Shown here one piece after another: positions 8,467 to 16,888 of a DNA stretch of 33,512 nt (its first letter is position 1; the number at the start of each line of letters is the position of its first letter). The notes beneath the pieces are model-generated. The model was not told the origin of the DNA, searched no databases, and was given only the letters and a program-made list of their open reading frames with translations. Location of the stretch: assembly GCA_002731695.1 (NCBI GenBank), contig PCCK01000040.1, positions 1-33,512 of the forward strand, in the 5' to 3' direction. The DNA is from Porticoccaceae bacterium. Lineage in GTDB: Bacteria > Pseudomonadota > Gammaproteobacteria > Pseudomonadales > Porticoccaceae. The translations under genes and the position numbers were made by a program.

Positions 8467-10713
8467 ATGAAAAAATCGGCGAAACCAAAAATTGGAGGCG
8501 GGGCAAAAAAAATCCTATACACGCTCCAAACAGCAAGCCGAATCGGTCTAAGGCAATCTGCGAAAGCACTGACATCAAGAAACACCTGTAAAGCTTGCGG
8601 GTTGGGCATGGGCGGCCAAAAAGGCGGAATGACTAATGAGCAGGGTGATTTTCCATCCGTGTGCAACAAAAGTGTCCAGGCTCAGTCCACCGATGCACAA
8701 CGGCCAATCCCCTTAGAAGTTTTTGAACATTCCCTTACGGAAATAGGTGAGCTTTCGGCACACCAACTTGAACATTTAGGACGATTAAACACGCCATTAT
8801 TTAAAGCCAAAGATTCCCAAAAATTTACCCCAGTCGACTGGACTTGGGCTATTAAAACTGCTGCATACCACTTCGCGAAAACTCTCCCCGAGAGAAGTTT
8901 CTTTTACGCCTCAGGTCGCTCATCAAATGAAGCAGGTTTCGTGCTTCAGCTTTTAGCTAGAATATATGGCACAAATAATGTCAATAACTGCTCCTACTAC
9001 TGCCATCAGGCTACAGGTGTTGGCCTTGCGGGAACAATAGGCGTAGGAACAGCAACCGTAGAACTCTCTGACTTAGACGGATGTGACTGTATTTTTGTAA
9101 TTGGCGCAAATCCCGCTTCAAACCACCCTCGTTTTATACATAAACTGCAAGCTTGTAGAGCCCGTGGAGGACGCGTAATAATAATTAATCCTGCAAAAGA
9201 ACCCGGTCTAGTGCGCTTTGCGCGCCCGAAAAGCGCTAAGTCACTTATTATTGGTGGGGATGAAATTGCCTCACATTATATCCAGCCCAAGATTGGGAGC
9301 GATATTGCATTACTCAAAGGAATCGCTAAGGATGTCATCGAGCGCGGAAAAGAAGCAGACGAATTTATTAGTAATCACACCGAGAGCTATGTAGAATTTT
9401 TAAGTGATATAAAGAATACGCCTTGGTCAGATATTGAGAAAATAACAGGTTTATCCAGAGATATTATTAAATCTATAGGTATGGTTTATGGTGACTCGGA
9501 AAATACAGTTTTCGCATGGGGAATGGGCGTTACTCATCACAAACATGGAGTGGCAAATGTTGAGTATATCTCCAATATAGCCTTGCTACGAGGGATGATT
9601 GCGAAACGTTATTCTGGTCTTCTGCCACTCCGCGGACACAGTAATGTTCAGGGTATAGGCACGATCGGTGTCAAACCAGTTCTAGCAAATAGCATCATCC
9701 AGAACATAAAGAACCATCTCGATATTGACCTCCCATCCTCCGAGGATTCTCCAGGCTTGGACACACTTGCATGTATTGAGGCTGCTGATCGCGGAAATAT
9801 TGATGCCGCACTTATAATGGGTGGAAACTTATATCAGGCGACGCCTAGTGAATCTTGGACACGAGAAGCCTTTGATAAAATACCACTTAAAGTGTTCTTA
9901 ACGACAACATTGAATAGGGGCCACATTTCAGGTCTTGATAATAGCGAAGCAATCATACTTCCAGTAGCAGCCAGAGATGAGGAGCGACAAGCAACAACTC
10001 AAGAGTCAATGTTTAATTATGTAAGAATGAGCGACGGCGGAATATATCGATTAGATAACGTACGATCAGAGGTCGACATCTTGACAAACTTTGCAGATTT
10101 GCTTTTAGATCAGCGAGCTAAAGATGGTAATATTGAGAAAAAATTTGATTTTAAGGTATTTGAAAAACATAAAAATATTCGCGAAGCGATCGCAGCCACT
10201 GTTCCAGGTATGGAAAAACTAAAGAGCATTGATGTCGCCAAAACGGAATTTCATATTAGCCGACGCCTCATTCATACTCCGACCTTTTTAAGGCCAAGTG
10301 GGAAGGCACGATTTATAACAAGCCCTATCTCCTCAACAGACAATGATAAAATTTTTCCCTATCGGCTGATGAGTGTCAGGAGCGAGGGGCAGTTCAACTC
10401 GATAATTTATGAAGAGCAAGATAGTTACCGTGGTATCGATCAAAGATGGTCTGTAATGATGAATGCCCGTCAGATTAGTCGACTAGGAATACAGGAGGGG
10501 CAGTTGGTGAACATCATTTCAGCTCATGGAAGAATGGAGGCAGTCAAAGTATATATGTTCGATTTGCCTGACGGCGACTTGATGGCTTATTACCCAGAGG
10601 CAAACATACTGACCGGCCTCGATAGAGACGTAAGGAGCAAGACCCCCGCGTTCAAGTCTGTTCCTGTGAATATACAGATCGACTCAACCCAGCTTGCAAG
10701 TCAAAAATCGTAA
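8467..10713 (+). CDS. YdeP/FdhF-like molybdopterin oxidoreductase
   Basis: This 748-aa enzyme belongs to the DMSO-reductase superfamily, which carries bis-MGD. The N-terminus has an iron-sulfur pattern CKACGLGMGGQKGGM with a third Cys in PSVCNKS (Cys41, Cys44, Cys66), matching the YdeP branch rather than the four-Cys formate dehydrogenase pattern. Cys179-His180 in SYYCHQATG aligns with the SeCys-His pair of formate dehydrogenase H, so Cys is the likely molybdenum ligand. GANPASNHP and HSNVQGIGTIG are cofactor-binding segments, and a C-terminal molydop-binding domain is present near residues 620-735. No Tat signal is seen, so a cytoplasmic location is expected. It heads the moa/moe operon, and its stop overlaps the moaC start by one base. 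The substrate of YdeP-type enzymes is poorly established. The ribosome site is weak. Confidence 0.88.
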   Translation: MKKSAKPKIGGGAKKILYTLQTASRIGLRQSAKALTSRNTCKACGLGMGGQKGGMTNEQGDFPSVCNKSVQAQSTDAQRPIPLEVFEHSLTEIGELSAHQLEHLGRLNTPLFKAKDSQKFTPVDWTWAIKTAAYHFAKTLPERSFFYASGRSSNEAGFVLQLLARIYGTNNVNNCSYYCHQATGVGLAGTIGVGTATVELSDLDGCDCIFVIGANPASNHPRFIHKLQACRARGGRVIIINPAKEPGLVRFARPKSAKSLIIGGDEIASHYIQPKIGSDIALLKGIAKDVIERGKEADEFISNHTESYVEFLSDIKNTPWSDIEKITGLSRDIIKSIGMVYGDSENTVFAWGMGVTHHKHGVANVEYISNIALLRGMIAKRYSGLLPLRGHSNVQGIGTIGVKPVLANSIIQNIKNHLDIDLPSSEDSPGLDTLACIEAADRGNIDAALIMGGNLYQATPSESWTREAFDKIPLKVFLTTTLNRGHISGLDNSEAIILPVAARDEERQATTQESMFNYVRMSDGGIYRLDNVRSEVDILTNFADLLLDQRAKDGNIEKKFDFKVFEKHKNIREAIAATVPGMEKLKSIDVAKTEFHISRRLIHTPTFLRPSGKARFITSPISSTDNDKIFPYRLMSVRSEGQFNSIIYEEQDSYRGIDQRWSVMMNARQISRLGIQEGQLVNIISAHGRMEAVKVYMFDLPDGDLMAYYPEANILTGLDRDVRSKTPAFKSVPVNIQIDSTQLASQKS

Positions 10714-11219
10714 TGAAAAATGACGTCAATGTAATGTGTAAATTAACCCATATCAATAATGATGGCGAGGCTGAGATGGTTGACGTCTCAGTCAAACCTC
10801 AGTCTCATAGGACTGCTACAGCAATTTCCACAGTGACGCTAAAACCCGACACGGTGAGGGCAATTAATGAATCAAATGTAAAAAAAGGTGATGTGCTCAG
10901 TGTCGCACGGATCGCGGGGATTCAAGCGGCAAAAAAGTGCAGTGAACTAATACCGCTCTGCCACCTACTTCCTATAAAAAAAGTTTCAATTTCATTTAGT
11001 GTGAGCAAAGATAGTATAGAGATAACAGCGTTCTGCAAGACAATCGCACAAACCGGCGTCGAAATGGAAGCCCTTACCGCTGTCTCGATTGCAGCTCTTA
11101 CTATTTATGATATGTGTAAGTCGATTGATAAGGGAATTGAGATCTCCTGTACTAAATTGGTTGAGAAGACGGGTGGAACTAAAATAAACTCTGAGATTGT
11201 CAATGATGGCCGAAGTTAA
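10713..11219 (+). CDS. moaC: Cyclic pyranopterin monophosphate synthase MoaC
   Basis: This 168-aa protein converts the product of MoaA into cyclic pyranopterin monophosphate, completing step one of molybdenum cofactor synthesis. Family hallmarks are MVDVS near the N-terminus, [10 protein letters not shown] at about residues 79-88, and [21 protein letters not shown] with the catalytic Asp/Lys region [11 protein letters not shown] near 131-141. Length is normal for the family. The start ATG overlaps the preceding TAA by one base (TAATG), giving translational coupling. Its 3' end overlaps the moaD start. Confidence 0.95.
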   Translation: MKNDVNVMCKLTHINNDGEAEMVDVSVKPQSHRTATAISTVTLKPDTVRAINESNVKKGDVLSVARIAGIQAAKKCSELIPLCHLLPIKKVSISFSVSKDSIEITAFCKTIAQTGVEMEALTAVSIAALTIYDMCKSIDKGIEISCTKLVEKTGGTKINSEIVNDGRS

Positions 11220-11451
11220 GTTAAAATTTTTTGGCTATCTATCAGATTTGTCGGAGGGAGTACCTCCACTTTTGACTGCCAATACTCCAACCCAGATTCG
11301 TAATAAGTTGGCGATAAAGTTCCCAAAACTTGCGTCTGAGCTGCACTCTCCGTCAATACTACTAGCAGTCAATAAGGTTATTGTTCAGTGGGATGAGCCC
11401 CTTGTAGCTGGAGACGAAGTTGCTTTTTTACCTCCAGTAACAGGAGGATAA
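11203..11451 (+). CDS. moaD: Molybdopterin synthase sulfur carrier subunit MoaD
   Basis: This small beta-grasp sulfur carrier of about 82 aa ends in the required Gly-Gly (LPPVTGG). MoeB adenylates that C-terminus and it is then converted to a thiocarboxylate that supplies the dithiolene sulfurs. [14 protein letters not shown] and the late AGDEVAFLPPVTGG segment are typical. A TTG at 11197 would extend the frame by two residues, but ATG 11203 (or 11206) is more natural. It overlaps the end of moaC by 17 bases. The codons for the terminal Gly-Gly also form the Shine-Dalgarno sequence of moaE. Confidence 0.93.
   Translation: MMAEVKLKFFGYLSDLSEGVPPLLTANTPTQIRNKLAIKFPKLASELHSPSILLAVNKVIVQWDEPLVAGDEVAFLPPVTGG
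11442..11447 (+). promoter_or_regulatory. Shine-Dalgarno AGGAGG of moaE, overlapping the moaD Gly-Gly codons
   Basis: A perfect AGGAGG lies eight bases before the TTG at 11456, which decides that moaE starts at TTG. The same bases encode the functionally essential C-terminal Gly-Gly of MoaD, so coding and ribosome-binding constraints coincide. Confidence 0.75.
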
Positions 11452-11455
11452 TCTC

Positions 11456-11920
11456 TTGAGGAAAATTGTTTTACAGCCTCAAGATTTTAGCCTTAGTGAT
11501 GAGTATGGATTGTTGCGACAAAGAAGCAGGGGTTCAGGCGCAGTCGTCACATTTGTTGGGCTAGTGCGAGACCTCGAGGGGGATTCTGAACTAAAATACC
11601 TGTCCATCCAACATTACCCAGGAATGACAGAGAAACTCATTAGCCAGACCGTAGATGAATCCTTTGAACGCTGGACTATTAAATGTGTCACGGTAATCCA
11701 CCGAGTCGGAAAATTAACGCCGTCAGACCAAATCGTGTTCATCGGAGTGTCTGCCCTTCACCGAGCAGACGCCTTTCTAGCAGGTCAATTTATCATGGAC
11801 TATATAAAGACAAGAGCGACACTTTGGAAAAGAGTCCACTATAAAGATAGGTCGGAGTGGGTAAGAGAAAAAGTCTCAGATAATTTGGCTGCCGGTCGTT
11901 GGCGATTGACTCATGAATGA
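11456..11920 (+). CDS. moaE: Molybdopterin synthase catalytic subunit MoaE
   Basis: This 154-aa catalytic subunit pairs with MoaD to insert two sulfurs into cyclic pyranopterin monophosphate. GAVVTFVGLVRD at about residues 28-39, HRVGKL, then VSALHRADAF and the Lys-containing TLWKRVHY segment are the classic family sequence. The start is an unusual TTG at 11456, supported by a perfect AGGAGG at optimal spacing. The stop overlaps the mobA start by eight bases. Confidence 0.94.
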   Translation: MRKIVLQPQDFSLSDEYGLLRQRSRGSGAVVTFVGLVRDLEGDSELKYLSIQHYPGMTEKLISQTVDESFERWTIKCVTVIHRVGKLTPSDQIVFIGVSALHRADAFLAGQFIMDYIKTRATLWKRVHYKDRSEWVREKVSDNLAAGRWRLTHE

Positions 11921-12512
11921 AATTTGCGGCGTCATATTGGCTGCGGGAAAGTCCAGTCGAATGGGAGCTGAGGATAAGGCTGAAAAGCTAGTCTCAGGTA
12001 TTGCACTTATAGATTACGTGATAAAACGGATGAAACCGCAAGTGAGCAAACTTGTTATCAACACGACGTCTGACCGACACCTAAAAAGAGGACTACCTCT
12101 AATATATGATATAGGCCAGAGCTATATGGGTCCGCTAAGCGGTATTCACAGCGCACTTTCAAGCCATCATATGAGAGAACTACGATATCTCGCTGTCGCA
12201 CCATGTGACGCTCCTCTTTTGCCAGATGACCTAGTTGCAAAGTTGTATGCGAAGTTACTTTCTACAGATTCTGATGTCACATGCGTAAGATATAACAAAA
12301 TTAGTCAGCCGACATTCTCGCTCTGGCACAAAGAGAGATCAGCGGAAACAGTCTCTCTTTCTGTGGGCGAAGTAAGGGATGGCAGCATCAAAGGTTTATT
12401 AAAAACCTTAAAGGTTTCCTATGTTGACTGGCCCGAGGGTTTGCATAATCCTTTCTATAACGTTAATACACCAGCAGATCTTGAAAACTTGCGTATCGTT
12501 CAATGTCACTAA
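11913..12512 (+). CDS. mobA: Molybdenum cofactor guanylyltransferase MobA
   Basis: This 199-aa nucleotidyltransferase adds GMP to the molybdenum cofactor to form MGD, as needed by the YdeP-like enzyme at the head of the operon. The N-terminal nucleotide loop reads LAAGKSSRMGAEDK, and the second motif PCDAPLLP (about residues 91-98) carries the metal-binding Asp. GPLSGIHSAL matches the family's GPLAG region. The loop has LAAG where E. coli MobA has LAGG, a variant that overlaps with MocA-like cytidylyltransferases. Context and GPLSG/PCD motifs favour MobA. It overlaps both neighbours (8 and 10 bases). Confidence 0.85.
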   Translation: MNEICGVILAAGKSSRMGAEDKAEKLVSGIALIDYVIKRMKPQVSKLVINTTSDRHLKRGLPLIYDIGQSYMGPLSGIHSALSSHHMRELRYLAVAPCDAPLLPDDLVAKLYAKLLSTDSDVTCVRYNKISQPTFSLWHKERSAETVSLSVGEVRDGSIKGLLKTLKVSYVDWPEGLHNPFYNVNTPADLENLRIVQCH

Positions 12513-13315
12513 GTGCTAAGCAACTACAGCGATATAACCGCCACCTGACAATTGACTCTATCGGCAAAGAAGGACAGATAGCTTTTGGCGACGCGAATAT
12601 TCTAATTGCTGGACTTGGGGGGCTTGGCTGCCCCGCTGCCAGTTATCTGTGCGGGGCGGGGATCGGATCGTTAACCTTATGCGATTCGGATGTCGTCGAG
12701 ACGTCTAATTTGCCCCGTCAAACGCTTTATAGAGAGGAAGATTATGGTCAGTCTAAAGTGGTGATTGGCAAGCGAGTTCTCAATCTAATGAATACGGATA
12801 CCGAAATCACTATTTTTAATAAAGAACTTGACGAAAAACTTCTAGAAAATTTCTACACCGTGATACTCGACTGCACTGATAACATTCATGCTCGACTCAA
12901 ACTGAACGCTCACTGCTATGAGAAAAAGATCCCACTCGTCTCAGCCTCTGCAACCGCGTGGGACGGTCATCTTATTGGATTTGACTTTAGGCATCACGAG
13001 AGACTTTGCCTGAGTTGCTTCACAAATCCAGCGCACCATCAGTTCAGTAATTCCTGTACTCAAAAAGGCGTCGTAAATTCAGTTGTGGGCATGATGGGAA
13101 CACTTCAGGCAACGACGGTTCTACGACTTCTACTTGGACATTTCGACCAGCATGGTGAAATGATTCGGTATGATGGGAAGACCGGTCGATTTATAACGTT
13201 AACCAAAAAAGTCGATCCAAGATGTTTGATCTGCTCGGAGCCGACTAGCCAATACAAAGAAGCACCTGTGAATAACATAAACGAGGAAAATCAAAAAAAT
13301 GGCGACCTCCTCTGA
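12503..13315 (+). CDS. moeB: MoeB/ThiF-type adenylyltransferase for MoaD
   Basis: This 270-aa E1-like enzyme is expected to adenylate the MoaD C-terminus. The Rossmann nucleotide site is GLGGLGCP at about residues 32-39, followed by the metal Asp in LCDSD and the NLPRQ motif with the Arg that reaches across the dimer. Two CxxC pairs (CLSC near 169 and CLIC near 246) form the structural zinc site. SCTQKGVVNSVVGMMGTLQA matches the MoeB crossover-loop region. It lacks a rhodanese domain, so sulfur must come from a separate donor. It overlaps mobA and moaB. A second, unrelated E1-like gene lies at 30502-31608. Confidence 0.93.
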   Translation: MSLSAKQLQRYNRHLTIDSIGKEGQIAFGDANILIAGLGGLGCPAASYLCGAGIGSLTLCDSDVVETSNLPRQTLYREEDYGQSKVVIGKRVLNLMNTDTEITIFNKELDEKLLENFYTVILDCTDNIHARLKLNAHCYEKKIPLVSASATAWDGHLIGFDFRHHERLCLSCFTNPAHHQFSNSCTQKGVVNSVVGMMGTLQATTVLRLLLGHFDQHGEMIRYDGKTGRFITLTKKVDPRCLICSEPTSQYKEAPVNNINEENQKNGDLL

Positions 13316-13820
13316 TACAAAAATATATCCATTATGCATCGCAGTTCTCACCATATCAGACACCCGAGACCACGAAACAGATAGTAGCGGCGCATTCTTG
13401 GCAAAGGCCCTTACGGATCAAGGTCATCATCTACACGACCTAAGGATTGTTCGCGATGATGTTTATCAGATTAGAGCCGTTCTGTCGGACTGGATTGCAA
13501 ACCCCAACATACAGGCTATTATAACAAATGGTGGAACAGGATTCTCCTCAAGAGACAGCACTCCAGAGGCAGTGTCTCCTCTTTTTGACAAGAATATTGA
13601 GGGTTTCGGGGAACTATTTCGTCAGTTTTCCTTTAAAGAAATTGGAAGCTCAACGCTGCAGTCTAGGAGCGTCGCCGGTATCGCGAACAATACAATCATT
13701 TTTTCTTTACCCGGCTCTACCGCAGCCTGCGCGACCGGATGGAATCATATCATTTCAGAGCAATTGGACAGTACATTTCAACCTTGTAATTTTATAGCTC
13801 ACCTCCGCGATAAAGGTTGA
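13299..13820 (+). CDS. moaB: Molybdopterin adenylyltransferase, MoaB/Mog family
   Basis: This 173-aa protein activates molybdopterin by adenylation before metal insertion by MoeA. Family sequence includes AVLTISDTRDHETDSSG, ITNGGTGFSSRDSTPEA (about residues 75-91) with the conserved Asp, and the C-terminal FSLPGSTAACATGW. No separate mog gene is seen in the operon, so this protein probably supplies the Mog function. Its first codons overlap the end of moeB by 17 bases, and its TGA ends two bases before the moeA ATG. Confidence 0.92.
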   Translation: MATSSDTKIYPLCIAVLTISDTRDHETDSSGAFLAKALTDQGHHLHDLRIVRDDVYQIRAVLSDWIANPNIQAIITNGGTGFSSRDSTPEAVSPLFDKNIEGFGELFRQFSFKEIGSSTLQSRSVAGIANNTIIFSLPGSTAACATGWNHIISEQLDSTFQPCNFIAHLRDKG

Positions 13821-13822
13821 TT

Positions 13823-15019
13823 ATGCTCACCGTCACGGAGGCAATAAACAAAATCAAAATCCTTGCTAAGGTGGTAGCACAGACAGATAGTATATCTGTT
13901 TCAGAAAGTTTAAATCGAATCCTGTCTTCCGACATAATCTCTCCTGTAAATGTGCCACATAATTGCAACAGCGCTATGGACGGCTATGCCTTTTCTTACA
14001 AAGAAGCATTTAGCAAGCAGTTCTACCTGCCCATTTCTCAGCGTATTACACCGGGGATGTCCCCTGAACCGCTAATAAAAAATAGCGCGGCCAGGATATT
14101 TACAGGAGGCGAAATACCTATCAATGCTGACACTGTGGTGGCGCAAGAGCACTGTGTGAGGACAAATAATGATATCGCTATATGTAAAAGCACTAAAAAA
14201 GGCTCTAACATCCGTCCCGTGGGGCAGGATGTAAAACTCGGATGTCGGGCATTAGTCAAAGGCAAATCAATACGTCCTCAAGAAATAGGCTTGCTTGCAT
14301 CCATGGGGATTTCCAATGTATGCGTATTCAGGCCTCTCAGAGTCGCCATAATTTCCACCGGTGACGAGTTAGTGGGACCCAACGATGTTCGAGATAAAGG
14401 TTCGATCTACAACTCCAATCTTCCAATGCTTAAAGCTTTACTTAGTGATATTCACGCCATTCCTCTTGATCTTGGGAATATCAAGGATAATAAGAAATTA
14501 ATTAGAAATATCCTTCTCAAGGGAGTAAGGGAATGTGACGTAATTATTACTACCGGTGGCATGTCTGTGGGTGAAAAGGATTATCTCAAGGATGTTATCC
14601 GAGGTCTAGGCACGATAAATTTCTGGAGAGTGCTAATCAAGCCGGGGAAACCTATAGCCTTCGGAGATATAGAGGGAACTCCTGTAATTGGCCTTCCAGG
14701 AAATCCAGGATCGGTTTTTGTAACTTTTCACGTTCTAGTTAAGCCATTCTTATTCAAATGTCAGGGACGAACAGGTATCGAGCCGCTAGTGCTTAAGGCT
14801 CGTGCGAACTTCTCAAGAGCGAGTGAAAAACGTGAGGCATATCATCGTGCCTCGACCAATGGTTTTGGTGACACCGTTTCCTTACTACCAAATCAGAGTA
14901 GCGGTATATTGTCCACCAGTTGTAGTGGTAATGTATTTGTAAGACAGAGAATCGGAGAAACTATAAACCATGGGGATTTCGTAGATGTGCTACCCTATCG
15001 ATTTGATAGATCCGGATAG
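13823..15019 (+). CDS. moeA: Molybdopterin molybdenumtransferase MoeA
   Basis: This protein of about 398 aa inserts molybdate into adenylated molybdopterin. The MoeA layout is present: an N-terminal linker region with NSAMDGYAF, GEIPINADTVVAQE, then the MoCF-type catalytic domain with ISTGDEL, TTGGMSVGEKDY and PVIGLPGNPGS, and a small C-terminal beta domain. A TTG at 13817 would add two residues and overlap the moaB stop. I prefer ATG 13823 because AAAGG lies six bases upstream. The conserved GGVSVG reads GGMSVG here, a mild variant. Confidence 0.94.
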   Translation: MLTVTEAINKIKILAKVVAQTDSISVSESLNRILSSDIISPVNVPHNCNSAMDGYAFSYKEAFSKQFYLPISQRITPGMSPEPLIKNSAARIFTGGEIPINADTVVAQEHCVRTNNDIAICKSTKKGSNIRPVGQDVKLGCRALVKGKSIRPQEIGLLASMGISNVCVFRPLRVAIISTGDELVGPNDVRDKGSIYNSNLPMLKALLSDIHAIPLDLGNIKDNKKLIRNILLKGVRECDVIITTGGMSVGEKDYLKDVIRGLGTINFWRVLIKPGKPIAFGDIEGTPVIGLPGNPGSVFVTFHVLVKPFLFKCQGRTGIEPLVLKARANFSRASEKREAYHRASTNGFGDTVSLLPNQSSGILSTSCSGNVFVRQRIGETINHGDFVDVLPYRFDRSG

Positions 15020-15028
15020 GAGAATTAA

Positions 15029-16024
15029 ATGCCCTCAACGGCAAATCTCACTGATGACTACGGGCGAAGAGTTGAGTATCTCAGGCTTTCTGTTACCGAC
15101 CGATGTAACTTTCGTTGCATTTATTGCATGTCCGAAAATATGACTTTCTTAAGCCGCAGAGAAAACTTATCGATAAAGGAGCTTTATGGCATTTCGAAAG
15201 TATTCGTTGAACTCGGTATAACGAAAATACGCTTGACGGGTGGGGAGCCATTGGTCCGATCAGGGATCCTAAGCTTAATAAGTTCCCTATCTCAGCTTCG
15301 AGGACTTGAGGAATTAACACTAACAACGAACGGCGCTCTTTTAAAGAAACTTGCAAAACCTCTCAAAGATGCGGGAATCACCAGAATAAATATCAGCCTA
15401 GACACACTACAAAGGCCTAAATTTCGAAAACTATCTAGAACGGGCGAGCTTGATCAAGTGCTTGATGGAATTGAGGCCGTACAGCTTGCAAATTTCAAAA
15501 ATACAAAAATAAACGCAGTAATACTCGCCGGCTATAATGATGATGAAATATGTGATCTTGCAGACTTTGCCATCGAAAGAGACTTCAATATCTCCTATAT
15601 CGAGGAAATGCCACTTGGATCAATCACATCGCACAAAAGAAAATTCACAGAGTTATCAAGTACAGTGATCCGTAAAAAATTAGAAGCAAGATACAAACTT
15701 ACCGATACCAATTTTCGAACAGGAGGACCATCTAGGTACGTGTCGTTGGAAAATAGTAAGACAAAAATCGGTTTTATCTCGCCGATTTCTCAAAACTTCT
15801 GCAGTAGTTGTAATCGGGTTAGGCTGACCTCAGATGGACAATTACTCTCTTGCTTAGGAAACACCGCTAGCACCGATCTTAAAACCATTATCCGCAAACA
15901 CCCTAAGAATTTGGGAGTTTTGAAAAGCGCATTGAAGACAGCAATCAAGAATAAGCCCGAGAGACACCACTTCAATTTAAACCGGACAGATATTGTGCGG
16001 TTTATGAATGCCACTGGCGGATGA
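15029..16024 (+). CDS. moaA: GTP 3',8-cyclase MoaA (radical SAM)
   Basis: This 331-aa radical SAM enzyme starts molybdenum cofactor synthesis from GTP. The N-terminal cluster motif is CNFRCIYCM (Cys residues near 28, 32 and 35), with TGGEPLVR as the SAM-binding GGE motif. The C-terminal cluster Cys residues are in FCSSCNRVRL and LSCLGN. The protein ends in Gly-Gly (NATGG), conserved and functionally important in MoaA. TAGGAGAATTAA gives a strong ribosome site ahead of ATG 15029. Its stop overlaps the permease start in an ATGA junction. MoaA is last of the cofactor genes although it acts first. Confidence 0.96.
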   Translation: MPSTANLTDDYGRRVEYLRLSVTDRCNFRCIYCMSENMTFLSRRENLSIKELYGISKVFVELGITKIRLTGGEPLVRSGILSLISSLSQLRGLEELTLTTNGALLKKLAKPLKDAGITRINISLDTLQRPKFRKLSRTGELDQVLDGIEAVQLANFKNTKINAVILAGYNDDEICDLADFAIERDFNISYIEEMPLGSITSHKRKFTELSSTVIRKKLEARYKLTDTNFRTGGPSRYVSLENSKTKIGFISPISQNFCSSCNRVRLTSDGQLLSCLGNTASTDLKTIIRKHPKNLGVLKSALKTAIKNKPERHHFNLNRTDIVRFMNATGG

Positions 16025-16791
16025 TTTCAAATACTCTCCAATTAACGAACGAAATTCAATATTTTTGGATCCTCCTCGTTCTTATAACCATCATGGCCAC
16101 TTTATATTCATCAGTGGGCCATGGGGGTGCATCTGGATACCTCGCAATTATGACGATCTGGGGATTATCACCGATTGAGATGCGTCCCGCCGCTTTAACT
16201 ATGAACATAGCAGTAACGTGCTGGTTACTGCATCGTGTAAAAGCAATTCGAATACTTTGGAGTCCATTATTTTGGCCAATAGCCGTTACCTCAACACCAT
16301 TTGCACTTATTGGTGGCTTCATTGAAATTCACTCAACATTACATAATAGTATACTCGCCCTCGTACTCATGTTTTCCGCATGGAAATTACAATCAAGGGC
16401 CGGAAATCCCTCTATCCAGATTATTATACCTAGCAGAAAAGTCCTTATGCTTGTGGGCGCTATTCTCGGTTTTTTAGCGGGTCTCACGGGGATTGGTGGC
16501 GGAATTTTCTTAAGCCCATTACTTATTCTTTTTAGCTGGTGCACAATTCGCGATAGCACATCTATTGTAGCAGGTGTCATCCTCCTCAACTCAATCGCTG
16601 GATTAACAGGGTATTTCCTTGGGAACGGACAATGGCCTATAGGCAGTGGTTGGCTCATCTTGGCTGCTATTGTCGGAAGTTTTTTAGGAAGCGAATTAGC
16701 TCACTCCAGAGCCTCTTCCTCAATGCTTCACAAACTCCTCGCGCTCGTTCTAATGGTTGCCTCCATAAAACTTTTAATTGGAGTAGTCTGA
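16021..16791 (+). CDS. TauE/SafE-family sulfite or organosulfonate exporter-like permease
   Basis: This 256-aa inner-membrane protein has about seven or eight hydrophobic segments. The SVGHGGASGYLAIMTI segment near residues 31-46 and a second AGLTGIGGGIFLSPLLI segment near 153-169 are the two pseudo-repeat motifs of the TauE/SafE family. It starts with ATGA overlapping the moaA stop, so it belongs to the cofactor operon. The cargo is unknown. Because the operon serves a molybdoenzyme, an oxyanion or sulfonate linked to that enzyme is a reasonable guess. Confidence 0.88.
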   Translation: MISNTLQLTNEIQYFWILLVLITIMATLYSSVGHGGASGYLAIMTIWGLSPIEMRPAALTMNIAVTCWLLHRVKAIRILWSPLFWPIAVTSTPFALIGGFIEIHSTLHNSILALVLMFSAWKLQSRAGNPSIQIIIPSRKVLMLVGAILGFLAGLTGIGGGIFLSPLLILFSWCTIRDSTSIVAGVILLNSIAGLTGYFLGNGQWPIGSGWLILAAIVGSFLGSELAHSRASSSMLHKLLALVLMVASIKLLIGVV

Positions 16792-16849
16792 GAAAACCTG
16801 TCTATACTTATGCCTAGAGGTAACAAAATAACATACACCTATATTGCCC

Positions 16850-16882
16850 ACAAAAAAGCTAACCGAGACATGGTTTCTTAGA
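16850..16882 (-). terminator. Weak candidate terminator downstream of the giant sulfatase gene
   Basis: On the minus strand, just after the TAG of the 1614-aa gene, an imperfect hairpin (AACC/GGTT core with bulged CT/AG base) is followed by CTTTTTT. The stem is short and bulged. It lies in the 97-bp gap between convergent genes, where nothing else is seen. Confidence 0.25.
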
Positions 16883-16888
16883 TATTTA

